Below the pieces are notes generated by a model. It worked only from the letters and a program-made list of their open reading frames with translations, was not told the origin of the DNA and did no database searches. Below are positions 9,306-17,263 of a stretch of 64,000 nt of DNA, piece after piece. This DNA is from a gamma proteobacterium HdN1 (lineage in GTDB: Bacteria > Pseudomonadota > Gammaproteobacteria > Pseudomonadales > Ketobacteraceae): contig FP929140.1 in the NCBI GenBank assembly GCA_000198515.1, positions 4,252,527 to 4,316,526 on the forward strand, in the 5' to 3' direction. Numbering within the stretch: the stretch's first letter is position 1; each line of letters starts with the position of its first letter. The translations under genes were made by a program, and so were the position numbers.

Positions 9306-9471
9306 TGCCGGACACTGTCCGGCAATATGGTTGTTAATTTAGGCTATACCCTAACTTGACGTCAGATTAGGCCGCATTTGATGTCAAGATAGGGTTAAAA
9401 ATCCAATTGATTGACACGCCCTACCAAACGTCTTAGATTCTATCCTGACATTTTGCGCTTAGGAGTTCATT
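9306..9471. promoter_or_regulatory. Probable resolvase res/operator region between parD and the resolvase gene
   Basis: The divergent gap between parD and the resolvase gene holds several symmetrical elements. One is the palindrome TGCCGGACACTGTCCGGCA (9306-9324). Others are a TTGACGTCA/TGATGTCAA pair around 9355-9385 and TGACA-type half sites at 9411 and near 9447. Serine resolvases of the Tn3 type bind several such inverted subsites upstream of their own gene. The exact crossover site cannot be fixed by eye. Confidence 0.45.
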
Positions 9472-10092
9472 TTGAAAGGTCATCGCATCGGCTATATCCG
9501 CGTCAGCAGCTTCGACCAGAATCCAGAGCGGCAATTGGAGGGCGCTTTGGTCGATCGTGTGTTTACCGACAAGGCATCCGGCAAAGACACCCATCGCCCC
9601 CAGCTCAATGCGCTTCAAGAATTTGTGCGCGAAGGGGATACGGTAGTCGTGCACAGCATGGATCGCCTTGCGCGCAACCTTGATGACCTGCGCCATCTTG
9701 TTCACGGTTTTACCCAACGTGGAATACGGGTTGAATTCGTCAAAGAGCACTTGGCCTTCACCGGTGAAGACTCGCCCATGGCGAATCTGATGCTTTCGGT
9801 CATGGGTGCTTTTGCCGAGTTTGAACGAGCGCTGATTCGGGAACGTCAGCGCGAGGGAATTGCGCTGGCCAAGCAACGTGGCGCCTATAAAGGAAGGAAA
9901 AAATCGCTGGATGCTGCGCAGGCCTCGACGCTTTTGCAGCGCTTGGCGAACGGTGAGCAAAAAACAGCACTGGCCCGCGAGTTTGGCATCAGTCGGGAGA
10001 CGCTTTATCAGTATTTGAGGGTGGGTCAGGCTGAGAGGCCAACGAGAGGGATGCCAAGCAATAAAAGCGGTTATTCTAGCGGTTTGTTATAA
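9472..10092 (+). CDS. Serine recombinase, resolvase/invertase family
   Basis: This 206-residue site-specific recombinase starts at TTG 9472 with AGGAG 6 nt upstream. The N-terminal catalytic domain shows IGYIRVSSFDQN with the nucleophilic serine, the DRLARNLDDL motif, and EFERALIRERQREGI at the start of the long E helix. The C-terminal HTH is near residues 145-185 (ALAREFGISRETLYQYL). The length fits Tn3-type resolvases or DNA invertases. No transposase gene is present, so this and parDE may be a transposon remnant or an ICE-stabilising module. Its last bases overlap the promoter of the next small gene. Confidence 0.88.
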   Translation: MKGHRIGYIRVSSFDQNPERQLEGALVDRVFTDKASGKDTHRPQLNALQEFVREGDTVVVHSMDRLARNLDDLRHLVHGFTQRGIRVEFVKEHLAFTGEDSPMANLMLSVMGAFAEFERALIRERQREGIALAKQRGAYKGRKKSLDAAQASTLLQRLANGEQKTALAREFGISRETLYQYLRVGQAERPTRGMPSNKSGYSSGLL

Positions 10093-10093
10093 T
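10088..10093 (+). promoter_or_regulatory. -10 element TATAAT of small-ORF cassette 1
   Basis: TATAAT occurs 31 nt before the start at 10124, inside the resolvase stop region. The same block (GTTATAATCAG followed by TTACGTTGAGG) precedes the paralogue at 10899, and a TATACT version precedes the third at 11736. Each tiny ORF therefore appears to have its own promoter. Confidence 0.5.
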
Positions 10094-10123
10094 CAGCAAC
10101 GTACTTACGTTGAGGTACACGAT

Positions 10124-10246
10124 ATGGACGACATCTACAAAATTACCATTTTAGTTTGCATTTCAGTCTTTCTTAAGATTCTTTGGGATGACTGGCAGAC
10201 CAAGAGATTCTTTGAGAAGCTGTCGGATGACGATCAGGATTTTTAG
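10124..10246 (+). CDS. 40-residue single-helix membrane protein, cassette copy 1
   Basis: The tiny ORF begins MDDIYKITILVCISVFLKIL, one membrane helix, followed by a conserved charged tail starting WDDWQTKRFFEKLS and ending in acidic residues. Two paralogues (10899 and 11736) keep the tail almost unchanged while the helix varies, and the upstream GTTGAGG is conserved with them, which supports real translation. It is followed by a rho-independent terminator at 10261. The function is unknown; the conserved tail suggests a protein partner in the cytoplasm. Confidence 0.62.
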   Translation: MDDIYKITILVCISVFLKILWDDWQTKRFFEKLSDDDQDF

Positions 10247-10260
10247 AACGCTGATTTAAG

Positions 10261-10297
10261 AAAAAAGCGCCACCGTAAAGGTCTGGCGCTTTTTTTG
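10261..10297 (+). terminator. Rho-independent terminator, copy 1
   Basis: The stem AAAGCGCCA / TGGCGCTTT encloses a short loop and is followed by a run of T. The same hairpin recurs at 11088 and 12509 in the same relative place, before each long leader. Confidence 0.8.
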
Positions 10298-10374
10298 TGT
10301 CCGACGCAGGCCGAGAGGCCAATGCTCTTCAAGGCATTGAACTCCAAAGCCAATACCGATACGCTTACCCTGCA

Positions 10375-10539
10375 AACAGCGTTGCCCTGTCTGGCAACAC
10401 CCTTTAAGCCACACCTGAACCTGTGATGTGGCTGGCCGCGTGGCTAGGTTCGTTTTTTGTTTTTAACCCCACTGGGAGAAATACTCTCCCAGTGGGGTGT
10501 GTTTCTCCCTTTTTTGTGTCAAACAAAAGGAGAAACACG
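10375..10539 (+). promoter_or_regulatory. Structured RNA leader A1 (pseudoknot + anti-SD switch)
   Basis: The leader runs from AACAGC to the TTG start at 10540. P1 is GTTGCC-CTGTCT-GGCAAC (10381-10398). P2 is GCCACA/TGTGGC (10408-10432) with loop bases GAACC at 10417-10421. P3 is 10433-10446. GGTTC at 10447-10451 can pair with the P2 loop. A 12-bp perfect hairpin CCCCACTGGGAG / CTCCCAGTGGGG (10467-10497) contains GGAGAAATAC. The anti-SD GTGTTTCTCC is at 10499-10508 and the SD strand GGAGAAACAC at 10529-10538. A further conserved stretch of about 75 nt (10298-10374) precedes it. This is a cis-regulatory RNA by inference; the base pairing is directly visible. Confidence 0.75.
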
Positions 10540-10839
10540 TTGAAAGACCTTCATGAGCGCCTTCGTCTTAGCTGGCTGGAGCGCGCTGAATGCTATGTGG
10601 CGACCAAGGTAGACCAGTATGTCTTTCTTGACCGCGCCATAACGGCATTTGGCACGCTCCCAGCAGGACGATCGGTGTGGGATTATTTTCTTAATGGCAG
10701 CGTGAGCTTGCAAGTTCTTTGGATTTTTGCGGGTTGGGTTGCCTTAAAGCTTGCGTTTCTATGGAAGGTAAGCTTCTACAAGCATCGTTTGAAAGCGATT
10801 ACGTTACGACTGGCCGATGAGAGGAATGCCAAGCAATAA
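10540..10839 (+). CDS. 99-residue membrane protein, cassette copy 1
   Basis: The start is TTG 10540, read from an SD (GGAG) buried in the leader hairpin. The N-terminal part (MKDLHERLRLSWLERAECYV) is amphipathic and nearly identical to the paralogue at 11373. The C-terminal half has one clear hydrophobic segment (LQVLWIFAGWVALKLAFLW) and a basic tail (FYKHRLKAITLRLADER), and diverges from the paralogue. I do not recognise a family. It is the partner of the 40-residue ORF in a repeated two-gene cassette. Confidence 0.62.
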   Translation: MKDLHERLRLSWLERAECYVATKVDQYVFLDRAITAFGTLPAGRSVWDYFLNGSVSLQVLWIFAGWVALKLAFLWKVSFYKHRLKAITLRLADERNAKQ

Positions 10840-10898
10840 AAGCAGTTGTTCTCGCAGTTTGTTATAATCAGTAATGTGCTTACGTTGAGGTGCACGAT

Positions 10899-11021
10899 AT
10901 GGATGACATATACAAAGTTACCATCATAGTTTGTATTGCAGGCTTTCTTAAGATCTTTTGGGATGACTGGCAGACCAAGAGATTCTTTGAAAAGTTGTCG
11001 GAAGACGACGAAGATTTTTAA
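10899..11021 (+). CDS. 40-residue single-helix membrane protein, cassette copy 2
   Basis: This is a paralogue of the ORF at 10124: the start MDDIYKVTIIVCIAGFLKIF is a membrane helix, and the tail WDDWQTKRFFEKLSEDDEDF is almost unchanged. The TATAAT and GTTGAGG upstream are conserved. Most differences between copies are conservative substitutions in the helix, a pattern of selection on a protein rather than drifting noncoding DNA. Confidence 0.62.
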   Translation: MDDIYKVTIIVCIAGFLKIFWDDWQTKRFFEKLSEDDEDF

Positions 11022-11037
11022 GTTCTGATTTTTTTGT

Positions 11038-11075
11038 TTTTTAACCCCACTGAGAGAAATACTCTCCCTGTGGGG
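11038..11075 (+). repeat. Degenerate copy of the leader hairpin
   Basis: CCCCACTGAGAGAAATACTC and TCCCTGTGGGG resemble the switch hairpins at 10467, 11299 and 11878, but two stem positions are broken, no anti-SD or SD strand follows, and no gene starts here. It is probably left over from cassette duplication or from loss of a gene. Confidence 0.55.
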
Positions 11076-11087
11076 CTTCCGTTGATC

Positions 11088-11122
11088 AGAAAGCGCCACC
11101 GTAAAGGTCTGGCGCTTTTTTT
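11088..11122 (+). terminator. Rho-independent terminator, copy 2
   Basis: This is the same GAAAGCGCCA / TGGCGCTTT stem and T-run as at 10261, before the second long leader. Confidence 0.78.
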
Positions 11123-11200
11123 GTGTCCGACGCAGGCCGAGAGGCCGATACTCTCCAAGGCATTGAACTCCAAAGCCAATACCGATACGCTTACCCTGCA

Positions 11201-11372
11201 AACAGCGTTGCCCTGTCTGGCAACACCCTTTAATTAAGCCACACCTGAACCTGTGATGTGGCTGGCCGCGCGGCCAGGTTCGTTTTTTTGTTTTTAACCC
11301 CACTGGGAGAAATACTCTCCCAGTGGGGTTGTGTTTCTCCCTTTTTTTGTGTCAAACAAAAGGAGAAACACG
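11201..11372 (+). promoter_or_regulatory. Structured RNA leader A2
   Basis: Second copy of the leader. It has AACAGC, the P1 hairpin with CTGTCT loop, P2 GCCACA/TGTGGC, P3 TGGCC/GGCCA (fully paired here, where A1 has a G-T pair) and GGTTC after P3. The 12-bp hairpin, the anti-SD GTGTTTCTCC at 11331-11340 and the SD strand GGAGAAACAC at 11362-11371 follow. A 4-nt insertion (TTAA) between P1 and P2 is the main difference from A1. Confidence 0.75.
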
Positions 11373-11684
11373 TTGAAAGACCTTCACAAGCGCCTCCGCC
11401 TTAGCTGGCTGGAGCGCGCTGAATGCTATGTGGCGACCAAGGTAGAGCAGTATGTCTTTCTTGATCGCGCCGTAACGCTATTTGGTGCTCTACCTGCTGG
11501 CTGCACAACTTGGGATTTTATCAGCGGCAATCGAAGTTGGCAGACGCTTTGGGTGTTTGTGGTTTTAGTTATTGGGAAGCTTTATTTGGTGAGCAGGGTT
11601 TGTTATTACAAACACTTAGCCAAGATAATTGCTTCACGGGTAGCCAACCATAAAGACGAGGCGAGGTGCCAAGACGCGCATTGA
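11373..11684 (+). CDS. 103-residue membrane protein, cassette copy 2
   Basis: Paralogue of the 10540 gene with TTG start. The first 40 residues (MKDLHKRLRLSWLERAECYV and VEQYVFLDRAVT) are near-identical to copy 1. The remainder keeps the membrane helix (LWVFVVLVIGKLYLV) and the YYKH motif but is otherwise different, and the C-terminus is extended. Conserved N-terminal and divergent C-terminal halves suggest diversification after duplication. Confidence 0.62.
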   Translation: MKDLHKRLRLSWLERAECYVATKVEQYVFLDRAVTLFGALPAGCTTWDFISGNRSWQTLWVFVVLVIGKLYLVSRVCYYKHLAKIIASRVANHKDEARCQDAH

Positions 11685-11735
11685 ACTCCGGCTTCTTGAT
11701 ATACTCAACAATGCACTCACATTGAGATCACAGAT

Positions 11736-11855
11736 ATGGAAAACGTTTATCTCGCAACCATCATTTGCGTGGCAGTTCTTGCTTACGGTTTTTGGGATGA
11801 CTGGCAGACCAAGAGATTCTTTGAAAATCTGTCGGAAGACGACCAAGATTTTTAA
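11736..11855 (+). CDS. 39-residue single-helix membrane protein, cassette copy 3
   Basis: Third paralogue of the 40-residue family. The start MENVYLATIICVAVLAYGF is a different membrane helix, and the tail WDDWQTKRFFENLSEDDQDF is conserved. Its promoter has TATACT instead of TATAAT. It precedes a hairpin-only leader and a different partner gene at 11950. Confidence 0.6.
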   Translation: MENVYLATIICVAVLAYGFWDDWQTKRFFENLSEDDQDF

Positions 11856-11877
11856 TTCCTGATTTTTAGCTTTTTAA

Positions 11878-11949
11878 CCCCACTGGGAGAAATACTCTCC
11901 CAGTGGGGATGTGTTTCTCCCGCATTTACTTTGATTCGAGGAGAAACAC
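11878..11949 (+). promoter_or_regulatory. Short switch leader (hairpin + anti-SD + SD)
   Basis: This holds the 12-bp hairpin CCCCACTGGGAG / CTCCCAGTGGGG (11878-11908), the anti-SD GTGTTTCTCC (11911-11920) and the SD strand GGAGAAACAC (11940-11949) immediately before ATG 11950. The pseudoknot part of the long leaders is absent. Confidence 0.72.
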
Positions 11950-12474
11950 ATGGGATGGCTTTTCGGCTGGAACTCTCGCAGCGAGATCATTGGCTATTTA
12001 GATCGAATCGGTGCAGATTTGGTCGATCATGAGGTACGCGCCACTCGGTATGTTGGCAACAACGTGTGGCAACTTATCAGAAACCCCGCTGGATGCTCAT
12101 ATATCAGTCTCACAATGATTGAAGCCTATCGACAGCGAGGAAAACCCACCCAATGGGGATATAAGTACCTAGATGAGACGGTTTATCCGTACCAATTGGA
12201 TTGCCCGCTTTCCCTGCTTGATGAAGCAAGCGCACCTTTAAATGCGTATGCCGAGAAATGGCGGGCTGAGGTGCGGAAATTTCATGCCGACAACAAAGCT
12301 CGCCCAGCGTATCAGGCGGGTCAGTTTTGGCATTTTGCTGGAGAAACTTACAGGCTGATTCACCGCCACCCCTTGGGGGCGCGTGGATGGGTCGTGATGA
12401 ACGCAAGGACAGAGACTATGCACCGTATGTCGTTTAGGCAGCTCAAACAAGCTGTGTCAGTGGCAAATGAGTAG
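11950..12474 (+). CDS. ICE-associated hypothetical protein (MGWLFGW family, possibly DUF6927)
   Basis: This 174-residue soluble protein begins MGWLFGWNSRSEIIGYLDRI. From memory this start is typical of a conserved ICE-borne family (possibly DUF6927), which I cannot verify here. It is Trp-rich (VWQLIRN, QFWHFAGETYRL, GARGWVVMNA), with no signal peptide or membrane segment. It takes the partner position of the third cassette and is translated from an SD placed in the switch hairpin. No function can be assigned. Confidence 0.7.
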   Translation: MGWLFGWNSRSEIIGYLDRIGADLVDHEVRATRYVGNNVWQLIRNPAGCSYISLTMIEAYRQRGKPTQWGYKYLDETVYPYQLDCPLSLLDEASAPLNAYAEKWRAEVRKFHADNKARPAYQAGQFWHFAGETYRLIHRHPLGARGWVVMNARTETMHRMSFRQLKQAVSVANE

Positions 12475-12508
12475 TACGTTCTCGCTTTTTAGATCGCTGA
12501 TTTAAGAA

Positions 12509-12545
12509 AAAAGCGCCACCGTAAAGGTTTGGCGCTTTTTTTGTG
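12509..12545 (+). terminator. Rho-independent terminator, copy 3
   Basis: AAAAGCGCCA / TGGCGCTTTTTTT hairpin, the third copy. It separates the DUF-type gene from the helicase leader. Confidence 0.78.
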
Positions 12546-12620
12546 TCCGACGCAGGCCGAGAGGCCAACACTCTCCAAGGCATTGAACTCCAAAGCCAAT
12601 ACCGATACGCTTACTCTGCA

Positions 12621-12796
12621 AACAGCGTTGCCCTGTCTGGCAACACCCTTTAAGCCACACCTGAACCTGTGATGTGGCTGGCCGCGTGGCCAGGTTCGTT
12701 TTTCACTCAACTACACCCTTGCGGGATCACATCCCCGCATGGGCGGTGCTGTCTCGCAAGTTTCATCTCACTTTTTTAAGCAAGAGGAAACGCAGC
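12621..12796 (+). promoter_or_regulatory. Structured RNA leader of the helicase gene
   Basis: The pseudoknot half (AACAGC, P1 CTGTCT loop, P2, P3 TGGCC/GGCCA, GGTTC at 12693-12697) is nearly identical to A1 and A2. The switch half is different: a shorter hairpin TGCGGG/CCCGCA near 12719-12739 and only weak complementarity between GTTTCATCTC and the SD region GAGGAAAC. The upstream 75-nt conserved block (12546-12620) is also present. Confidence 0.65.
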
Positions 12797-14851
12797 ATGA
12801 CAGCAGAGCTTTTAATCCCCGCGACAGATGCGACACCGACCATGTCGCTTCACCAATTTATCAATGATTTTGGCAGCGATTTGCTACACGCCGTAGAGCG
12901 GGAACTGCCGCCGGTGTACGCCGGAGCGCGCCCCGAACATCGTGATCAGGTGCTCGACGCATTGAAGCGCAAACCGTTTGACGCCCAGCGTGAAGCGGTG
13001 CACGCCGCCACAGCGTTACTGGTCGATAAAGGCGAGCAGGCGTGTGTTTTGAACTGCGACATGGGTACGGGAAAAACGATGATGGCCATTTGTGCGGCGG
13101 CAATTCTGCACGCGGAGGGCTATCGTCGAATGCTGATACTTGCACCGCCACACCTTGTATACAAATGGAGGCGCGAGATTCTCGACACCGTACCCAATGC
13201 TGAAGTCTGGGTGCTCAATGGCCCGGATACTTTAGCCAAGCTATTGAAATTTCGCGAACTGCTGGGGGTTAACCCCAAAGGCCCGCAATTTTTCATTATG
13301 GGGCGTGTACGGATGCGGATGGGCTTTCACTGGCGCCCCGCGTTTGGTGTACGCAACCACTACTCGCTCGAAGCGGCGGATGGATGTGACAGCGACTCTC
13401 CCAAGGTGCGCCGTCGTACCACCTTTGCGTGTTGCCCCGATTGTGGGCAGGCGATTACGGGTGAAAACGACCGTCCCCTGCATCCTGACGAGCTGGCTCA
13501 TGCGGATCGCCGTACAGCGTGTTCGCATTGTGGCGGCCGTTTGTGGACGCTGATGCGCCCATGTGCACAACGTCCTCGCCAAGAACTGGTGATGGATACG
13601 GTGCAGCAGCTCCCCACCATTGGCCCAAAAACGGCGCATCGACTGATGAACCTGTTTGGCGAGGATACCTTGGCGGATATGCTCTCCGACAACCTCTATG
13701 CCTTCATCAACCTGATGGATGACGAGGGAAATCTTGTATTTTCGGATCGCCAAGCGAAACGAATGGAGCGTGCATTGGCCAACATGGAGTTGAGTTTTGG
13801 TGACGGACACTACCAAGCCACGGAGTTTGTGAAACGCTATTTTCCGCGTAACACGTTCGACGTGCTGATCGTAGACGAAGGTCATGAATACAAATCGGGA
13901 AGTTCTGCACAAGGGATGGCAATGGCAGTTTTAGCCACCCAAGTGCGAAAAACCCTACTTTTAACGGGCACATTAATGGCGGGCTATGCTGACGACTTAT
14001 TTTTTTTGCTATGGCGCATTATGACGCGCAGGATGCGGGAAGATGGTTATCAGTACAACAGTCGTGGCTCATTGGGTTCTGCGTCAATGGCGTGGATGCG
14101 TGAGCATGGTGTTCTCAAAGAGATTTACAAGGAGAAGGAAAGTAGCGATCTTCGCACCGCCAAAGGCAAACGCACCACAGTGCGAACGTCCAAAGCGCCG
14201 GGGTTTGGCCCCAAAGGGATTGCTCGCTACGTTTTACCGTACACTGTTTTTTTGAAGCTCAAGGACATTGGCCAAAAGGTATTGCCTACCTACGACGAGA
14301 TTTTTCACGAAGTAGACATGACCCCGGCGATGACCCACGTTTACAGCAAAATGCAGGAGACACTTTCCGATCATTTGAAAAAAGCGCTGCGGGCGGGAGA
14401 TAACACGCTGCTGGGCGTAGTGCTGAACGCACTATTGGCTTGGCCAGAATGTTGTTTTCGTCCGGAAAACATCACGCACCCACGTGATCGCCAGAAAACG
14501 CTGCATTTCAATGCGGCGCTGTTTGGCGAGTACGAACCCACCCCAAAAGAGCAGGCGCTGATCGACCTCTGTCGTGACGAGCATGCTCAGGGGCGTCGGG
14601 TGCTGATTTATACGGTTTACACCGGCACACGGGACACCACTACCCGCCTCAAAACACTGCTGGCCCGCGAGGGATTTAACGCAGCGGTGCTAAAGGCGAC
14701 GGTGGCTACCGACAAACGCGAGGATTGGATTGTCGATCAGGTAGAGAGGGGCTGCGATGCCCTAATCACCAACCCAGAGCTGGTGAAGACCGGGCTGGAT
14801 CTGCTGGATTTTCCGACCATTGTGTTTCTACAAACTGGATACAATGTGTAT
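12797..14851 (+). CDS. DEAD/SNF2-like helicase, exon 1 (gene interrupted by group II intron)
   Basis: This ICE-encoded superfamily 2 helicase has Walker A CDMGTGKTM near residue 90, a Zn-ribbon insert (CCPDCGQ and CSHCGG, about residues 213-250), motif II DEGH near residue 360, and the C-terminal domain up to motif V (TNPELVKTGLDLLDF). The open frame continues a few codons into the intron and stops at 14872, giving a protein without motif VI. Joining codon 685 to 17264 restores a 762-residue protein. The ATG at 12797 follows AAGAGGAAACGCAGC. Its substrate is unknown; similar helicases are common ICE maintenance genes. Confidence 0.85.
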
Positions 14852-15471
14852 GTGCGACCTGAAGTTGCTTGAATGATTGTTTCAACTCTTGGAAAGGAGT
14901 GAGGAAACTTGGTGTTCCGCCACCAATAGCCTACCGATCCATGCATTGCTGGTAACGGCGGTGTGTGAAGCGATCGGGACAATGTAACCCGCCGAAAAGC
15001 GGCATCAGTTCCGTGAGGAGCAGGTGCTATCTGCGAGCATCAACGCGGATGGGGGCTAGGCTTGATGGTATGACCAACGGAAGTGAACTGCTGATAAACA
15101 TCGTCATGTATGTGCGAGCCAAAGATGCTGACAGGCTCGGGCCAAAACGGCACGTGGTCGGTTGATCCTCTGTACGACTGGGATCACGCGGACAAAACGA
15201 CCACCGGTGGATAAGGCAGGGTCTAACCCATCAGTGTCATTCAAGTGGAACAGGGTAAGCCCGTATCTTCGCCCCTCGGGGCAGGCGAACCGTAAGGAAC
15301 GCTGTTGGAGGTGCGGGTAGAGGAAATGTGGAGAAAGCGAATGCCGGTCTGTAATGGGACGGACAGGGGTTGAGCCGCAAGGCGACATCACCCCACGCGA
15401 AAGCGGGCAGACTTCCACATTGGTCTTTCTTTACGAGATTGTTTGAAGAACCTTTATAGGAGAGAAAGCAA

Positions 15472-17181
15472 ATGACTACGCAAGCTGTTTGCGCGGGTGC
15501 GCTCTCCGGCGACTCGGGTGGTTGGCACAGTATTGATTGGGCCGGCTGCCATCGGGAAGTCAGGAGGCTGCAAGCGCGCATCGTAAAGGCGACACAGGAA
15601 GGCCGCTGGGGCAAGGTGAAAGCCTTGCAATGGCTGCTGACCCACTCGTTTTCCGGCAAGGCAATGGCCGTGAGGCGAGTGACTGAAAACCAAGGCAAGA
15701 AGACTCCGGGCGTGGACAAGGTGGTATGGGACACCCCGGAGAAGAAGCTGTGTGCCATGGGCGACCTGAAGCGCAGGGGCTACCGCCCCAAACCGCTGAA
15801 GCGCGTCCACATCCCCAAGGCGAACGGAAAACTCCGGCCGCTCGGTATCCCGACGATGAAGGATCGGGCCATGCAGGCGCTTTACCTGCTGGGCTTGCTC
15901 CCCGTCTCGGAAACCACGGCGGACGGATGTTCCTACGGCTTCAGGCCGGAACGCTCCGTCGCCGATGCCATCGAACGGTGCTTCAACGCACTGGGACGGC
16001 GTGATGCAGCCGCATGGGTACTTGAGGCTGACATCAAGGGATGCTTCGACCACATCAGCCACGACTGGCTTCTGGGCAATGTGCCTATGGACAAGCGTGT
16101 GTTGGCAACGTGGTTGAAGTGCGGTTTCATGGAAAAGGCGGTTTGGTTTGCCACCGAAGCGGGAACACCGCAAGGCGGCATCATTTCACCCACGCTTGCG
16201 AACTTCGCTCTGGACGGTCTCGAACAGTTGTTGTCGAAGACCTTCTATCGGACGATGCGGCACGGCAAGATGGTGCATCCGAAGGTACACCTGATCCGGT
16301 ATGCAGACGACTTCGTGATTACCGGCAGCTCGGAAGAGTTGCTGGTCAATGAGGTCAAGCCTTTGGTGGAGCGGTTCCTGGCCGAACGCGGACTCATGCT
16401 GTCTGCGGAGAAAACCAAGGTGACGCACATTGATGAAGGCTTCGATTTTCTGGGTCAGAACGTGCGCAAGTACGATGGGAAGCTGCTGATCAAGCCATCG
16501 GCGGCAAACTACTCGGCTTGTGTCGACAAGATTCGGACGATCATCAAATCGCACAAGACGGCCAAGCAGGCCACACTGATCAAGAAGCTGAACCCGGTCA
16601 TCCATGGCTGGGCAAACTTCCATCGGCACGTGGTCGCCAAACGTCAATTCCAGCATCTGGACCGCGATATCTGGCGCGCACTCTGGCGGTGGGCCAAGCG
16701 TCGGCATCCGAACAAGAACCACACGTGGATTCGCGAGCGGTACTTCCACGTCATCGGAGGTCGCACCTGGGTGTTTGCATGCGAACGCGAAGAACGCACT
16801 GGCAACGAAAGGCGCTGGGTCGAGCTTCGTAGTGCGAGCGATACCAAGATCAAACGGCACACCGTCATCCGCTCGGATGCTAACCCGTTCGATCCAAAGT
16901 GGGAAACCTACTTCGAAGGCCGTATCGGTGCCAAGATGAAGGCCAACCTCGCGGGTCGTAAGCGGCTTCTGCATTTGTGGTTGGAACAGGACGGGAAGTG
17001 CCCCGTCTGCGGAGAGCCGCTCACAAAGGATAGTGGGTGGCACGTCCACCACATCGTCCGCCGTGTCGATGGGGGCTCCAACCAACGCGGCAATCTGGTG
17101 ATGGTTCATCCGAACTGTCACAACCAGATCCACAGCCTTGGTCTTGAAGTTGTGAAACCGGCTCATGCAAATGGGCTTTGA
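15472..17181 (+). CDS. ltrA: Group II intron reverse transcriptase/maturase with HNH endonuclease
   Basis: This 569-residue intron-encoded protein copies and inserts the intron and helps it splice. The start is ATG 15472 with AGGAGAG upstream. The reverse transcriptase domain carries LRPLGIPTMKDRAMQ, SYGFRPERS, the TPQGGIISPTLANF motif, and the active-site YADD near residues 277-280. The X/maturase domain follows (HGWANFHRHV). The C-terminal HNH domain has CPVCGEPL near residue 510, HVHHIVRR, and HPNCHNQIH near residue 548. All catalytic motifs are intact. Confidence 0.95.
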   Translation: MTTQAVCAGALSGDSGGWHSIDWAGCHREVRRLQARIVKATQEGRWGKVKALQWLLTHSFSGKAMAVRRVTENQGKKTPGVDKVVWDTPEKKLCAMGDLKRRGYRPKPLKRVHIPKANGKLRPLGIPTMKDRAMQALYLLGLLPVSETTADGCSYGFRPERSVADAIERCFNALGRRDAAAWVLEADIKGCFDHISHDWLLGNVPMDKRVLATWLKCGFMEKAVWFATEAGTPQGGIISPTLANFALDGLEQLLSKTFYRTMRHGKMVHPKVHLIRYADDFVITGSSEELLVNEVKPLVERFLAERGLMLSAEKTKVTHIDEGFDFLGQNVRKYDGKLLIKPSAANYSACVDKIRTIIKSHKTAKQATLIKKLNPVIHGWANFHRHVVAKRQFQHLDRDIWRALWRWAKRRHPNKNHTWIRERYFHVIGGRTWVFACEREERTGNERRWVELRSASDTKIKRHTVIRSDANPFDPKWETYFEGRIGAKMKANLAGRKRLLHLWLEQDGKCPVCGEPLTKDSGWHVHHIVRRVDGGSNQRGNLVMVHPNCHNQIHSLGLEVVKPAHANGL

Positions 17182-17188
17182 AAGGCTT

Positions 17189-17222
17189 GAGCCGTATGAG
17201 GGGAAACTCTCACGTACGGTTC
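17189..17222 (+). ncRNA. Group II intron domain V
   Basis: This is a 34-nt hairpin beginning GAGCCGTATG with a GAAA tetraloop (GGGGAAACTC) and ending GTACGGTTC. It is the catalytic core hairpin of the ribozyme and fits the standard pattern for chloroplast-like introns. Confidence 0.92.
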
Positions 17223-17263
17223 TTAGGGGAGGATGTGGCGGCAACGTCATGTCTTTACCCGAC

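Larger units (their letters stand above)
14852..17263 (+). mobile_element. Group II intron (2,412 bp) with ORF in domain IV
   Basis: The intron begins with GTGCGACCTGAAG, the usual GTGCG 5' boundary, and ends with CTTTACCCGAC just before ACG 17264. It has a canonical domain V at 17189-17222, a domain VI stem after it, and a maturase ORF at 15472-17181. Removing exactly 14852-17263 rejoins the helicase reading frame (AAT GTG TAT | ACG CTT CAG) and restores helicase motif VI. The ORF and the domain V sequence point to the chloroplast-like (CL1) class. It looks complete and potentially mobile. Confidence 0.92.

Noticed and set aside
9411-9960. Alternative ORFs over the resolvase
   Set aside because: Shadows; the resolvase frame has all family motifs.
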